Shown in pieces: positions 34,711-43,567 of a stretch of DNA of 64,000 nucleotides. The stretch's first letter is position 1. Every line of letters starts with the position of its first letter. The DNA is from Actinomadura alba (GTDB lineage: Bacteria; Actinomycetota; Actinomycetes; Streptosporangiales; Streptosporangiaceae). Under the pieces are notes generated by a model, which did not search any database, was not told the origin of the DNA, and saw only the letters and a program-made list of their open reading frames with translations. The position numbers and the translations under genes were made by a program. The DNA lies in the NCBI RefSeq assembly GCF_014323705.1, contig NZ_JABVEC010000012.1:158390-222389 (forward strand). Reading direction: 5' to 3'.

Positions 34711-35190
34711 ATGAGCCAGCCAGTCGACATCAAGGATGCGGTACGCCAGACCATTACGGTCCCGGCGACGCCGAAACAGGCGTTCCAGGCGTTCACCGAA
34801 CAGTTCGGGCTCTGGTGGCCGCAGGAATACAGCATCGGGAAGGTGGCGATGGCCGACTTCGTGGTCGAGCCCAGGGCGGGTGGCCGCTGGTACGAGGTCG
34901 GAGTAGACGGCACCGAGTGCGACACCGGCCGGGTGACCGCCTACGAGCCCCCGGATCGCCTCGTCTTGGCCTGGCATCTCGACGGCAACTGGCAGTTCGA
35001 CCCTGACCCGGCGCACGCCAGCGAGGTCGAGGTGCGTTTCGTTGCCGACGGCAACAGCACGCGGGTGGAGCTTGTGCATCGGTACTTCGAGCGGCATGGT
35101 GCGGGCGCTCCCGCCGTGCGCGCCGCAGTGGAATCCACCGGCGGATGGGGCAACTGCATGGCTGCCTACCTGCGCTGGGTCGCGGCCTGA
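34711..35190 (+). CDS. SRPBCC/AHSA1-domain protein
   Basis: A 159-residue Bet v1-like fold protein of the AHSA1 (activator of Hsp90 ATPase homologue) group. The N-terminal strand (QTITVPATPKQAFQAFT), the WWP motif, GGRWYE and the DRLVLAWHL stretch are typical. These bind hydrophobic ligands; the ligand is unknown. The ATG has AAGGAAAGG ahead. It pairs with the preceding ArsR-type gene, the usual arrangement, in which ArsR controls the SRPBCC gene. Confidence 0.85.
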   Translation: MSQPVDIKDAVRQTITVPATPKQAFQAFTEQFGLWWPQEYSIGKVAMADFVVEPRAGGRWYEVGVDGTECDTGRVTAYEPPDRLVLAWHLDGNWQFDPDPAHASEVEVRFVADGNSTRVELVHRYFERHGAGAPAVRAAVESTGGWGNCMAAYLRWVAA

Positions 35191-35221
35191 GTACTTTCGC
35201 GGGAGCCGCCGCCGAAGTGAA

Positions 35222-35935
35222 TCAGATATCTTCCGAGAACCTCGTCTCATCAAGATCGTCCGAGTAGTCGGCGGCGACGGTATGGGCGACGGGCAGTCCC
35301 GCGCGCCGCCATTCGGGCATCCCACCCGCCAGCGGCCGGGCGTTATGGCCGTGCGCCCGGAGCGCGCGAACGGCCTTCGGGGCCAGTAGGCAGTAGCGAC
35401 CGCGGCAGTAGGCGACAACATCGGCTCCAGGTGGCAGTTCGGCCAGGCGCGCCTCAAGTTGGTCGTTCGGCAAATTGATCGCACCCAGTATGTGCCCGGC
35501 CGCGTATTCGGCCGGTGGGCGCACGTCCACCACGACGACATCGCCTTCCTCGATACGCCGGGCCAGTTCGTCCTGCGACACCGGCTCCAGCGCCGCTACA
35601 TCGCCGAGATACGCGTGCGCGGCCAGTTCCACTTCGGCGAGCCGCAGCGCCGCGAATTCCTGAACCTGATCGACGAACGCACCTACCCGTTCGTCGGTCA
35701 GCCGATAGAACACCCGGACGCTCGATCGACGGGTGGTAAGCAGCCCCGCCGAAGCCAGCACCTTCAACTGGGCCGAGGTGTTGCCCACCTTCATCCCCGC
35801 GGCCTCGGCGAGGTCCTCCACGCTGCGTTCGCCCTGGGCCAAGAGGTCGAGCAAGATCAGGCGAACCGGATTGGCCAGCGCCTTCCCCACCCGGGAGAAC
35901 TGTTCGTAGAGCGCCATCTTGCCCATATCAGCCAT
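35222..35935 (-). CDS. ArsR-type regulator fused to a rhodanese domain
   Basis: A 237-residue two-domain protein. An ArsR-type winged helix (residues about 10-90, VEDLAEAAGMKVGNTSAQLKVL) is followed by a rhodanese domain (about 115-225) with active cysteine C177 in YCRGRYCLLA. Such fusions sense reactive sulfur species or arsenic/metal ions and control sulfur or detoxification genes. The ATG at 35935 is the most likely start, but two nearby ATGs are possible. No target gene is adjacent in an obvious way. Confidence 0.85.
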   Translation of the reverse strand: MADMGKMALYEQFSRVGKALANPVRLILLDLLAQGERSVEDLAEAAGMKVGNTSAQLKVLASAGLLTTRRSSVRVFYRLTDERVGAFVDQVQEFAALRLAEVELAAHAYLGDVAALEPVSQDELARRIEEGDVVVVDVRPPAEYAAGHILGAINLPNDQLEARLAELPPGADVVAYCRGRYCLLAPKAVRALRAHGHNARPLAGGMPEWRRAGLPVAHTVAADYSDDLDETRFSEDI

Positions 35936-36343
35936 CTTGAGATTCCAATCTTCGACAGAAGACCGTCCGGGCCCCGTCAACCCAGGGCCGCCGCGGCCGC
36001 CGGGTGAGTTCTGCCGGGGGCGCCGGCCACGATGGCCTGCGCACCGCATTGCCGTCACCTGGTTCAGAGCGGCGATCAGGCCGGCGACAGAATCTGCTGC
36101 CGCGACCGGGAAAGATCGTGTAGTGCAGGTCCGAGGCTCACCTGTTTACTGGGCCCTAGGTGCGGAGGTCGGCCCTGACTTGAAGAACACCTCGCGCGGC
36201 CCACTCCCGACCGGCACGGTTAGTGATCTCGATGGCGACACGGTAGATCCGTGGATCCGAGCCCTCCGACGGCACGGACAGATCGTGATTCAACTAATAA
36301 CTTCTATAGCATCTTGTCAACAGTTCAACGTCTCCGAGCTCGG
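35936..36343. other. Gene-free stretch
   Basis: About 410 bases between the rhodanese-ArsR gene and the ArsR-SRPBCC gene. I see no supported open frame or repeat. It carries the promoter of the rhodanese-ArsR gene. Confidence 0.4.
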
Positions 36344-37150
36344 TCATCGCTTGTTCCCTTGGTCGCGGCGGGAGGCCTTTTCGGCGAACCGTTCCAGCAG
36401 GACGATCCAATTGCCACAGCTGATGAGCGCGTCGCATACGGCCTGGCCGCCGACGACCCGATCGAGGTACCGATGCTCGAGCTCCACCGTGGCACACCCG
36501 GGGCCGCCCGGGGTGAACCGCACCTCGATCTCGCTCGCATGCTCGGGATCGGGATCGAACTCCCACTGACCGTTGATCTGCCACGTGACGACCAACCGGT
36601 GCGGCGGCTCCCAGATCAGCACCCGGCCCCAGTCGCACTCGCTGCCGTCTTCGCCGCGTTCGTACCATCGCCCGCCCACCCCCGGTTCCAGGTTGACCTC
36701 GGCCATATCTGCCTGGCCGATATGGAATTGGTGCGGCCACCACGTGCCGAAGGAGTGCGCGAAGACGCGGAACGCGTGGTCGGGGGACGCGCTTACAGTG
36801 ATCGCTCCCCGCAGCGCCGGGATCTTGGGCGCCGTGGTCATCCACCCTGTCGATCGGGTCGACAAGGATCGCGCCGGCGGCCACGGGAATGCCGTGCGGT
36901 CCAGGTAAGCGCGCAGGGCGGCCAGCCCGTCCGGGTTGAGCCGATACACGCGGCGGGTGCCCTGGGCCTTGCTGACCACGAGACCGCCGTCTTTAAGCAA
37001 GCGAAGGTGCTGGGACACCGCCGGTCGGCTGACCGGCAACTGCTGGGCCAACTCCCCCACCGAGCATGGGCCTTGAGCCAGCAACTCGAAGATCGCCCGC
37101 CTTGTCGGGTCACCGAGCAACCCGAGACCGGCATCTCCGTAAGCTTTCAC
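36344..37150 (-). CDS. ArsR regulator and SRPBCC domain fused in one frame
   Basis: A 268-residue protein made of an ArsR-type HTH (residues 1-84, GELAQQLPVSRPAVSQHLRLL) and an AHSA1-type SRPBCC domain (about 103-268, starting MTTAPKIPAL). In most genomes these are two adjacent genes. Here the frames are joined by a linker of about 20 residues that looks like translated overlap, so it is either a real fusion or a frameshift product. The GTG start abuts the ATCGTAAG inverted repeat, so binding by the protein would block its own initiation. Confidence 0.78.
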   Translation of the reverse strand: MKAYGDAGLGLLGDPTRRAIFELLAQGPCSVGELAQQLPVSRPAVSQHLRLLKDGGLVVSKAQGTRRVYRLNPDGLAALRAYLDRTAFPWPPARSLSTRSTGWMTTAPKIPALRGAITVSASPDHAFRVFAHSFGTWWPHQFHIGQADMAEVNLEPGVGGRWYERGEDGSECDWGRVLIWEPPHRLVVTWQINGQWEFDPDPEHASEIEVRFTPGGPGCATVELEHRYLDRVVGGQAVCDALISCGNWIVLLERFAEKASRRDQGNKR

Positions 37151-37151
37151 G

Positions 37152-37173
37152 ATCGTAAGTCTAGGCTTACGAT
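37152..37173. promoter_or_regulatory. ArsR autoregulatory operator
   Basis: ATCGTAAG and CTTACGAT form a perfect 8-bp inverted repeat around TCTAGG. It lies one base before the GTG start of the ArsR-SRPBCC fusion gene, where a bound regulator would block transcription or translation. Confidence 0.65.
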
Positions 37174-37394
37174 GGTTCTCTTTGCAATGCTTTGTCCGGT
37201 TAACGACAGCACGTGGCCTTCAACGCACGGCACGGATTCCGCCTCTTTGGACTCCGGGACGCCGGTAAGCGACGGTTGACGCTTTCGAAAGTCGACACTA
37301 ACGTACTGAACGCCATTGGTTCGCGCGCCTCAGGTGCCGCTGACCAGAGCTCGGTATCTCCCACCACCTGTGTAGTACTCCTGCTGGAGCACCC

Positions 37395-38825
37395 ATGGCT
37401 CTCAATGATCAAGAGACCGACGCGCCGCAGCGGCAACGCTGGACGGTCGTTATCGTGTCGATCGTCTCGTTCATGGTCGGTCTCGACGTCCTGGTACTCA
37501 TGACGGCCTTGCCGACCATCCGCGAGGAACTCGGCGCCGACGCCGCCGGCATCGGCTGGACGATCAACGCTTACGAGATAGGTTTCGCCGCGCTCATCCT
37601 CACCGGTGCCGCCCTGGGAGACCGCTACGGGCGGCGGTTGCTGTTCGTCATCGGCGTGGCGGCCTTCACCGTGGGCTCGGCCTGGTGCGCGCTGAGCTCG
37701 AGCATCGAGATGCTCGTTGTCGCGCGGGCCTTCCAGGGGCTCGGCGGCGGTGTGGCGGTCGGGCTGTCACTCGCGCTCATCAGCTCCGTGACACCACCGG
37801 CCAAGCGAGGCGCGGCCTTCGGCGTCTGGGGTGCGGTGACCGGGACGGCGGTGGCGGTCGGCCCCATTGTCGGCGGCGCGATCGTCCATGGCCTCACCTG
37901 GCAATGGATCTTCTGGCTCAACGTGCCGGTCGGTGTGATTCTGCTCGGGTTGAGCCTTGTGAAGATCACCGAGTCGACGGGCAACCGCCTTCCCATCGAC
38001 GTCGTAGGGCTGATTCTTTCCAGCATCGGCCTTGTCACGCTCGCGCAGGCGCTGCTGCGCGGCAGCGACGCGGGCTGGACCGCACCGTCGATTCTCCTCG
38101 GGCTGATCGGCGGCGTCGTGGCGCTCGCCCTGTTCGTACTGTGGGAACACCGGAACCCGGCGCCGATGATGCCCTTGGCGATTTTCCGCAATCTGAGCTT
38201 CACCGGCGGCTGTGGTGCGAGCTTCATCATGGGCGTCGCCCTCTACGGCCAGACGTTCATCTTCGCCCAGTACCTGCAGGTGGCACTGGAACAGGACGCG
38301 CTCGGGGTCGGAATCCGGCTGCTGCCGTGGGTCTCGACCGCCCCCTTGGTCGCGCCGCTCGCCGGTCAGCTCGCCGACAGGATCGGCGAGCGGCCGCTCG
38401 TGATCACTGGTTTCGTGCTCTTCGCCGCCGCCTTCTTCCTCATGGCTCCGCTCGCCAGGTCGGACGCGTCGTACGCGACGCTGGTCATTCCTTTGATCAT
38501 CGCCGGCATCGGCGGACCGATAACGTTCGTCAGCATGTCGTCGGCGGTGATGAGAGCCGTGGAACCCGCCCGACTCGGTATCGCCTCCGGGGTGAGCATT
38601 GCCGTTCGGCAGGTCGGCGCCGTCTTCGGCGTCGCGGTCGCGGTGGCCGTGTTCACCAGCTCCGGCGGCGGTTTCGCCGCACCGCAGCAGTTCGTCGACG
38701 GGTACGGCCCGGCGGCCACGGTACTGGCGGTCATCGCCCTTCTCGGAGTTGTTCCCGCACTGGTCATCCGCCCACTCACCGCACGGGACGCACCGACGCG
38801 TGCGGCCAAGGCCGATTCGGTGTGA
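37395..38825 (+). CDS. DHA2-family MFS exporter
   Basis: A 476-residue polytopic exporter with the DHA2 pattern (IVSFMVGLDVLVLMTALPTI, GDRYGRRLLF loop, GAVTGTAVAVGPIVGG). It uses the proton gradient to expel small molecules. GGAG lies upstream of the ATG. It faces an ArsR-SRPBCC gene on the other strand and has no dedicated TetR or MarR. It is the exporter closest to the enediyne genes, though a strong terminator separates it from them. Confidence 0.88.
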   Translation: MALNDQETDAPQRQRWTVVIVSIVSFMVGLDVLVLMTALPTIREELGADAAGIGWTINAYEIGFAALILTGAALGDRYGRRLLFVIGVAAFTVGSAWCALSSSIEMLVVARAFQGLGGGVAVGLSLALISSVTPPAKRGAAFGVWGAVTGTAVAVGPIVGGAIVHGLTWQWIFWLNVPVGVILLGLSLVKITESTGNRLPIDVVGLILSSIGLVTLAQALLRGSDAGWTAPSILLGLIGGVVALALFVLWEHRNPAPMMPLAIFRNLSFTGGCGASFIMGVALYGQTFIFAQYLQVALEQDALGVGIRLLPWVSTAPLVAPLAGQLADRIGERPLVITGFVLFAAAFFLMAPLARSDASYATLVIPLIIAGIGGPITFVSMSSAVMRAVEPARLGIASGVSIAVRQVGAVFGVAVAVAVFTSSGGGFAAPQQFVDGYGPAATVLAVIALLGVVPALVIRPLTARDAPTRAAKADSV

Positions 38826-38943
38826 GCCCCCGATCTGGCTGAGTGGGGCCAGATCTCGCGCCCTGGCAGGAGGTTCCTGACTTGCCGGGGCGCGTCTTTC
38901 TGTACTGGCTTTACTGGTCAGTGCGAAGAATCCGGGCACAGCA

Positions 38944-38981
38944 CGAGCCGGCCCGTGCTGTGAATCACACGGGCCGGCTCG
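38944..38981. terminator. 14-bp perfect hairpin
   Basis: CGAGCCGGCCCGTG and its reverse complement flank a 10-base loop, between the convergent ends of the exporter gene and the 39018 gene. Confidence 0.8.
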
Positions 38982-39017
38982 GCCTTAACGCATGTCGTCT
39001 ACGGGCAGCGTCCCCGC

Positions 39018-39752
39018 TTAGGCGACGACCGCGGCGAGCGCCTCAGGCACGACAACACTCGCGATCGGCACGTGGTGCAGCAGGGCGCCGATCTCAATGT
39101 CAGCCGCGATCAGCTCGCCGAGTTGCCGGCCGTTGCTGTCGTACAGCGGGTACTTGCGGGAGGTACGGGACACGTCACCGACCGGCGGAACCATGGCGAT
39201 GCGCGATTCCAGCCGCACGACCTCGTCGCCGGTGTCCACGGTCATCCCGAGGTCCTCGATCTCGAACCGGGGGTAGAGCGACGTGACGCAGTCCTTGATC
39301 GGCATGACGTTGCCCTTGCCCGGTGCCGGGCTCGGCTTCACGCGGGCGCCTTCGGCCTTCTCCGGCGAGTTGGAGACCTTGACCTGACCGAAGACCTCGC
39401 TGTGCCCCGTCACCTGGAGGGACAGGAACTGTGCGGTGACCGTGGCACCGGCCCAGTCCAGCTCCTGACCGTCGGCGGCGACGGGGTCGTGGCGCCGGTA
39501 GATCCCCAGGCCATGCAGGTCGACGATGTCTTCGCCCAGACCGTCGATGCTCACGTGGATACGCTCTCGAACGGTGAAGCTCTCGAGCGCGGCCGGGGTC
39601 AGGGTGTAGGGCCGGATCGGGTAGAGATTCCCGGCACCGCCCCATGCGGACTCGTGACCCTTGACGACGTCGGCAGACGACAGGGTCGAGCCGTCGATCC
39701 CGGGCGCGATGCCGCGATCAACGAGCTGTTGCAGGATGTTCTGTGTGTCCAT
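39018..39752 (-). CDS. Uncharacterised protein, second gene of a two-gene unit
   Basis: I do not recognise this 244-residue cytoplasmic protein. It looks beta-rich (SFTVRERIHVSIDGLG, ATVTAQFLSLQVTGHSEVFGQVKVS) with no membrane segment, signal peptide or clear catalytic motif. A strongly acidic C-terminal part ends VVVPEALAAVVA. The ATG has AAAGGGG upstream. It follows the 39791 gene by 38 bases on the same strand, so both probably act together. Lying next to the flavin monooxygenase and enediyne genes, it is a candidate cluster member. Confidence 0.6.
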   Translation of the reverse strand: MDTQNILQQLVDRGIAPGIDGSTLSSADVVKGHESAWGGAGNLYPIRPYTLTPAALESFTVRERIHVSIDGLGEDIVDLHGLGIYRRHDPVAADGQELDWAGATVTAQFLSLQVTGHSEVFGQVKVSNSPEKAEGARVKPSPAPGKGNVMPIKDCVTSLYPRFEIEDLGMTVDTGDEVVRLESRIAMVPPVGDVSRTSRKYPLYDSNGRQLGELIAADIEIGALLHHVPIASVVVPEALAAVVA

Positions 39753-39790
39753 TTGCTACCCCTTTCGGGTATCGATGTGACGGGTCGACG

Positions 39791-40231
39791 TCAAGGCCGC
39801 AGGGCCAGCGACGTCAACAGTTGGTTGAGCGCGTCGACGACATGCGCGAAGTCAACGATCCGCTCCGGGATCTTGGTCGCCTCGACGGTCCGATCGCCGA
39901 GTTCGACGGCGAGCACCTCGATCAGCCGATCGAAGTTGTTGTGAGCGATACTCACTGGAAAAAGTAGCAGTGGAAGTTCATATGCGGGATCGGCCTGTGG
40001 CGGCCCGGACTCCAGCTGGCCGGTCGAGTCCGACACGCGGCGCCAGGCCTGTTCCACGCTGAGGTCGAACGAGTGGAACACGTCGTAGTAGTACGGCCGC
40101 CAGGCCTCCCGCAACTCGTTAGCAGAGATCTTCATCTTCAGAAAATCCCTGGTCACAGGGAGAATGTTGCTGCGAAACTCGTCGGCTAGGTGGACGACAT
40201 CCGGCGAGGTCGTCGCGTCCAATGCTGTCAT
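39791..40231 (-). CDS. Uncharacterised small helical protein, first gene of the two-gene unit
   Basis: A 146-residue protein with no family that I recognise. It is mostly helical and rich in aromatic residues in the middle (LREAWRPYYYDVFHSFDL). AGGAGGA precedes the ATG. Upstream, around 40335, the minus strand carries a CTATATG element similar to that found before the flavin monooxygenase and haloperoxidase genes. It probably forms an operon with the 39018 gene. Confidence 0.6.
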   Translation of the reverse strand: MTALDATTSPDVVHLADEFRSNILPVTRDFLKMKISANELREAWRPYYYDVFHSFDLSVEQAWRRVSDSTGQLESGPPQADPAYELPLLLFPVSIAHNNFDRLIEVLAVELGDRTVEATKIPERIVDFAHVVDALNQLLTSLALRP

Positions 40232-40438
40232 GTGATCCTCCTGACCACGGATAGGGAACAGCGGCCACGGCGCCAGGCCAACTCGCCGAATTCACTCCGG
40301 CTCCCGGCATCCCTGTCAGTAGAACACTTTAAATTCATATAGTCAACGGGTCGGCGGGAGCCAGGGAAGAAGACATGGGACACCCGGCAAGAGCCAGGGA
40401 AGACATGGGGCACCTGACGAAACGACCGGACGAGAGAG

Positions 40439-40936
40439 TCAGCCGCGCGACTCGGAGTCGTCGGAGACGGATCGCATCACCCGCGGACCGCCTTCGAACA
40501 TCGCCGCGAACCGGCGCAGCGCCGCCTGCCAGCCGCCGGCGTACTTGGTGTAACGGTCGAGCAAGGCGGTGCTCATGCGCTCCCAGCCGTGATGCTCAAC
40601 GACGACGCGGGTCAAAACCGGCCCAAGCCGGCGAAAATGGAGATCCACTTCGGTGAACTCGGGGTCTGGGACTATCTTCCAGGTGAAGGAGAACGAGTCC
40701 GGCGGATTCCACGAGGTGACGTGGCCCCAGTCGTGTTCGCCACCGAGATCGTGGACTTGGTAGATGCGTCCGCCGACCCACTCCTCGACGCGCAGCTCGT
40801 CCATGTCGGTTCCGGACGTGATCGCCCGCGTCTCCATCGGCCACCACGCGGCCAGCCGCCTGACGAACATGTGGAACGTCCGCTCCTGATCCGCTTCGAT
40901 CATCAGAGCGTGTCGGATCGGTTCGAGAGGCTCCAC
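40439..40936 (-). CDS. SRPBCC/AHSA1-domain protein
   Basis: A 165-residue Bet v1-like protein of the AHSA1 group: RHALMIEADQERTFHMFV, AAWWPMETR, and EEWVGGRIYQ followed by the SFTWKIVP strand. Ligand unknown. The GTG start has no strong ribosome site; a later ATG inside would cut the first strand. It lacks an adjoining ArsR gene on its own strand, unlike the other SRPBCC genes here, though an ArsR gene is 350 bases upstream. Confidence 0.8.
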   Translation of the reverse strand: MEPLEPIRHALMIEADQERTFHMFVRRLAAWWPMETRAITSGTDMDELRVEEWVGGRIYQVHDLGGEHDWGHVTSWNPPDSFSFTWKIVPDPEFTEVDLHFRRLGPVLTRVVVEHHGWERMSTALLDRYTKYAGGWQAALRRFAAMFEGGPRVMRSVSDDSESRG

Positions 40937-41290
40937 GGTCAGCGCCCTACCTCATCGCATCAGCGTCGGCGATGCCCAGTGTGCCAGATGCCCTCGCACC
41001 CAAACCGCTGGTAGCGCTTCTCGGTGTTCCTGATCCTGGATCGAGTGGGAGGACTCCCGGGCTGCCTGGCCCTCCTCTCACACCCACCGGACATACCGGC
41101 CCGCATCCGGTGCTTCAGCCGACCTGCCGCCACGCCCCGTACGCCCGCTCACCCGGGCCACCGGGCCTCATAACGTCGCACCCTCTGCGCGGGAATCACC
41201 TCGGGCCCCTCCAGACCCCGCCTCAGGCGCACGCGACCGGCCCTGGCCGGGTGCGGCAAGGGCCGGTCTTACGGGCGATACGAATATGAA
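40937..41290. other. Gene-free stretch
   Basis: About 350 bases. A plus-strand frame of 105 residues is open but is proline-rich, low in complexity and without a ribosome site, so I do not call it. No repeats stand out. Confidence 0.4.
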
Positions 41291-41644
41291 CTAGCCGGCG
41301 GCGGCTGACTCACCCTTGTGCGGAGGGGTCTCCTGGAGAACGTCCCTCGCGAGTTCGAAACTCTGGCGCCACAGCCCTTCGAGGAATGTCCGGAGCTCGA
41401 CCAGGGTGACCTCGCTGGCCCGATAGAGCCGACGGGTGCCATCCCGCCGCTCGGTGATCAGACCCGCGTCCTTGAGCACCTGCAGGTGCTGCGAGATGGC
41501 GGACCTGGAAACGTCGAAGTGTTCAGCGATCTTTCCGGCCGGCAGCTCCACGGATGCCACCAGGCTCAGGATGGCTCGACGCCGTGGTTCCGCGAGAGCG
41601 CGGAACACGACGTCCGCATCAAGGCCTGATCGTTGCGGTGGCAT
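41291..41644 (-). CDS. ArsR-type transcriptional regulator
   Basis: A 117-residue winged-helix regulator: FRALAEPRRRAILSLV, then GKIAEHFDVSRSAISQHLQVL, wing RRDGTRRLYRAS, and a dimerisation helix. There are no metal-binding cysteines, so a non-metal signal is likely. The ATG at 41644 is directly preceded by TTG and has no ribosome site. It is 24 bases downstream of a VOC gene on the same strand and probably co-transcribed with it. Confidence 0.85.
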   Translation of the reverse strand: MPPQRSGLDADVVFRALAEPRRRAILSLVASVELPAGKIAEHFDVSRSAISQHLQVLKDAGLITERRDGTRRLYRASEVTLVELRTFLEGLWRQSFELARDVLQETPPHKGESAAAG

Positions 41645-41668
41645 CAATGTAAGGTAGCAGTCGGCTGG

Positions 41669-42019
41669 TCAGCGTTGCCAAAGGCCGACGCGGTTGCCTT
41701 CGGGGTCCTGGAACACGGCCATCACACCGGAGCCGGGGATCTCGTACGGCGTCGTCACGACCTTGCCGCCCAGGCTTTCCGCCTTGTCGAGCGCCGCCTT
41801 CGCGTCGTCGACGGCCGCATAGATCACGATGCCTGCGGGATTGCTGTCATCAGCCTGCCCGATACCACCTGGGATGCCCTCCGACGCCCCGGCGTCGACC
41901 ATCCCGTAGTTCATCTCCTCCAGGACGTGGATGTCCCACTCGAAGAGGTCGGCATAGAACTTGCGCGATCTGGCCGGGTCGTTGGCCGCGATGTCGAACC
42001 AGGCAACCGCTCGCCCCAT
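41669..42019 (-). CDS. VOC-family (glyoxalase/dioxygenase-fold) protein
   Basis: A 116-residue protein with paired beta-alpha-beta-beta-beta units: VAWFDIAANDPARSRKFYADLF at the N-terminus, and AVFQDPEGNRVGLWQ at the C-terminus. Glyoxalase-like proteins bind metals or act in resistance (bleomycin-type binding proteins share the fold). The ATG at 42019 has GAGGAG upstream; a longer reading is unlikely. It heads a two-gene unit with ArsR. A drug-binding role near the enediyne genes is conceivable but not shown. Confidence 0.85.
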   Translation of the reverse strand: MGRAVAWFDIAANDPARSRKFYADLFEWDIHVLEEMNYGMVDAGASEGIPGGIGQADDSNPAGIVIYAAVDDAKAALDKAESLGGKVVTTPYEIPGSGVMAVFQDPEGNRVGLWQR

Positions 42020-42349
42020 GATCACTCCTCTGTCGCTCTCTTGCCGTGCTCGCCAGGCTCGAGTGTAGGTCGCCGCTTTCGTTAGCGTCAACTTTCGGAA
42101 GCACAGACTTGCCCACTACCCCGGTGAAGGCATTGAACACCGTGAAGCCTCCTCCACGCAGGGAGTCGGCGCCGAGTTGGGTATCCCGGCGGGGCGACCA
42201 CTCCCACCGGCGGAGGTCGTGCGGGTCATGATCTACCTCGTCGAGAACGAGCAGGCGGCAGTGATCCTAGGGACGCTTGACGGTTCCCGACCCCCGTGCC
42301 ATCGTGAAGCATCTTTGCTATATGTTTTTCCAGTACACTGGGGTGAGCG
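42020..42349. promoter_or_regulatory. Promoter region of the flavin monooxygenase gene
   Basis: Contains GCTATATGTTTT (42317-42328), repeated exactly before the 44975 haloperoxidase gene, and the palindrome CCAGTACACTGG (42330-42341) between it and the start codon. The TATATG may serve as a -10-like element. No gene is seen in this stretch. Confidence 0.45.
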
Positions 42350-43567
42350 ATGACGACGCAGGCTGTCACTGACTTCCAGGTCTTTCCGGACAACACCCAG
42401 GGCTGGCTCGAACGGGCTCGGCAGGTGGCGGATGCTCTCGCAGCCGATGCCACGCAGCGGGAACGGGAGGCAAAGCCGCCGCACGCCGAAGTCCAGTTGC
42501 TGAAGGACGCCGGGCTGGTCACCCTGCTCGGCCCGAATGCCCACGGCGGGGCCGGTGAGCGATGGTCCACCGCGTTGCGGGTGTGCCGAGAAGTCTCCAA
42601 GGCGGACGGTTCGATCGGGCAGTTGCTTGGATACCACTATCTATGGGCATGGGCCGTCCGGTTTTTCGGAACAGAGGAGCAGATCGCCGAGCAGGAGGCT
42701 CTCTACACTCGCAACTGCTACTTCTACGGCGGCGCCATCAATCCCCGAGACAAGCAGGTCGTCGTCACCGACGAGGGCGACACGCTGCGGCTCAACGGCC
42801 GGAAGTCCTTCGCGTCCGGCAGCGTCGTTTCCGACCTGACCTGCCTTCTCGGCACCCTCGATGACGGCCGTCCGGTGTTCATGATCGTCGACTCGAAGTC
42901 CGCCGGACTGATCTACAACTACGACTGGGACAACATTGGCCAGCGGCTGACCGAATCGGGCAGCGTCACGCTCGCCGACCTCAGCGTTCCGTGGGACGCG
43001 GCGATCGGCTACGTCGACAAGCAGATCAATCCGATGCCGTACAACAGCCTATCGCTGCTCACCCTGCAGTTGATCATGACGAACATGTACCAGGGCATCG
43101 CCGAAGGCGCGATGGAAACGGCCGCCGAATACACCCGGACCACGACGCGCCCCTGGCCCTACGGCGGCGACGACAAAGAGTCGGCCACCGATGAGTGGTA
43201 CATCCTGGAGGCCTACGGCGACTTCCGCTCGAAGCTGTGGGCAACTGAGGCGCTGATCAACCATGTCGACGAGGAGCTCTCCGAACTGCTTCACGGGCCG
43301 CGGGAAGCCGTGACCTTCCAGCAGCGGGGCGAGGCCGCGGTGCGCATCGCCGCTGCGAAACAGCGGATCATCAAGGAAGGTCTCGAGGTAGGCACCCGGA
43401 TGTTCGACGTCATGGGCGCCCGCGCCACCGCGGCGCGGTATGGATTTGATCGATTCTGGCGGAACCTGCGGACGCACAGCCTGCATGATCCGGTGGCTTA
43501 CAAGCAGCGTGAGGTTGGCCGATACGCACTGCTCGGCGAACTGCCCGAGCCGAGCTTCTACACCTGA
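42350..43567 (+). CDS. Acyl-CoA dehydrogenase-fold flavin monooxygenase (DszC/SfnB-like)
   Basis: A 405-residue protein of the acyl-CoA dehydrogenase fold. It resembles the FMNH2-dependent oxygenase branch (DszC, SfnB): the C-terminal motif DPVAYKQREVGRYALLGE and the ending PEPSFYT are typical, as is the middle GGAINPRDKQVVVTDEGD. The catalytic glutamate of true dehydrogenases is not evident. Such enzymes oxygenate substrates with reduced flavin supplied by a separate flavin reductase, and one exists in the enediyne operon (50524). The HxlR gene downstream may regulate it. Confidence 0.82.
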   Translation: MTTQAVTDFQVFPDNTQGWLERARQVADALAADATQREREAKPPHAEVQLLKDAGLVTLLGPNAHGGAGERWSTALRVCREVSKADGSIGQLLGYHYLWAWAVRFFGTEEQIAEQEALYTRNCYFYGGAINPRDKQVVVTDEGDTLRLNGRKSFASGSVVSDLTCLLGTLDDGRPVFMIVDSKSAGLIYNYDWDNIGQRLTESGSVTLADLSVPWDAAIGYVDKQINPMPYNSLSLLTLQLIMTNMYQGIAEGAMETAAEYTRTTTRPWPYGGDDKESATDEWYILEAYGDFRSKLWATEALINHVDEELSELLHGPREAVTFQQRGEAAVRIAAAKQRIIKEGLEVGTRMFDVMGARATAARYGFDRFWRNLRTHSLHDPVAYKQREVGRYALLGELPEPSFYT

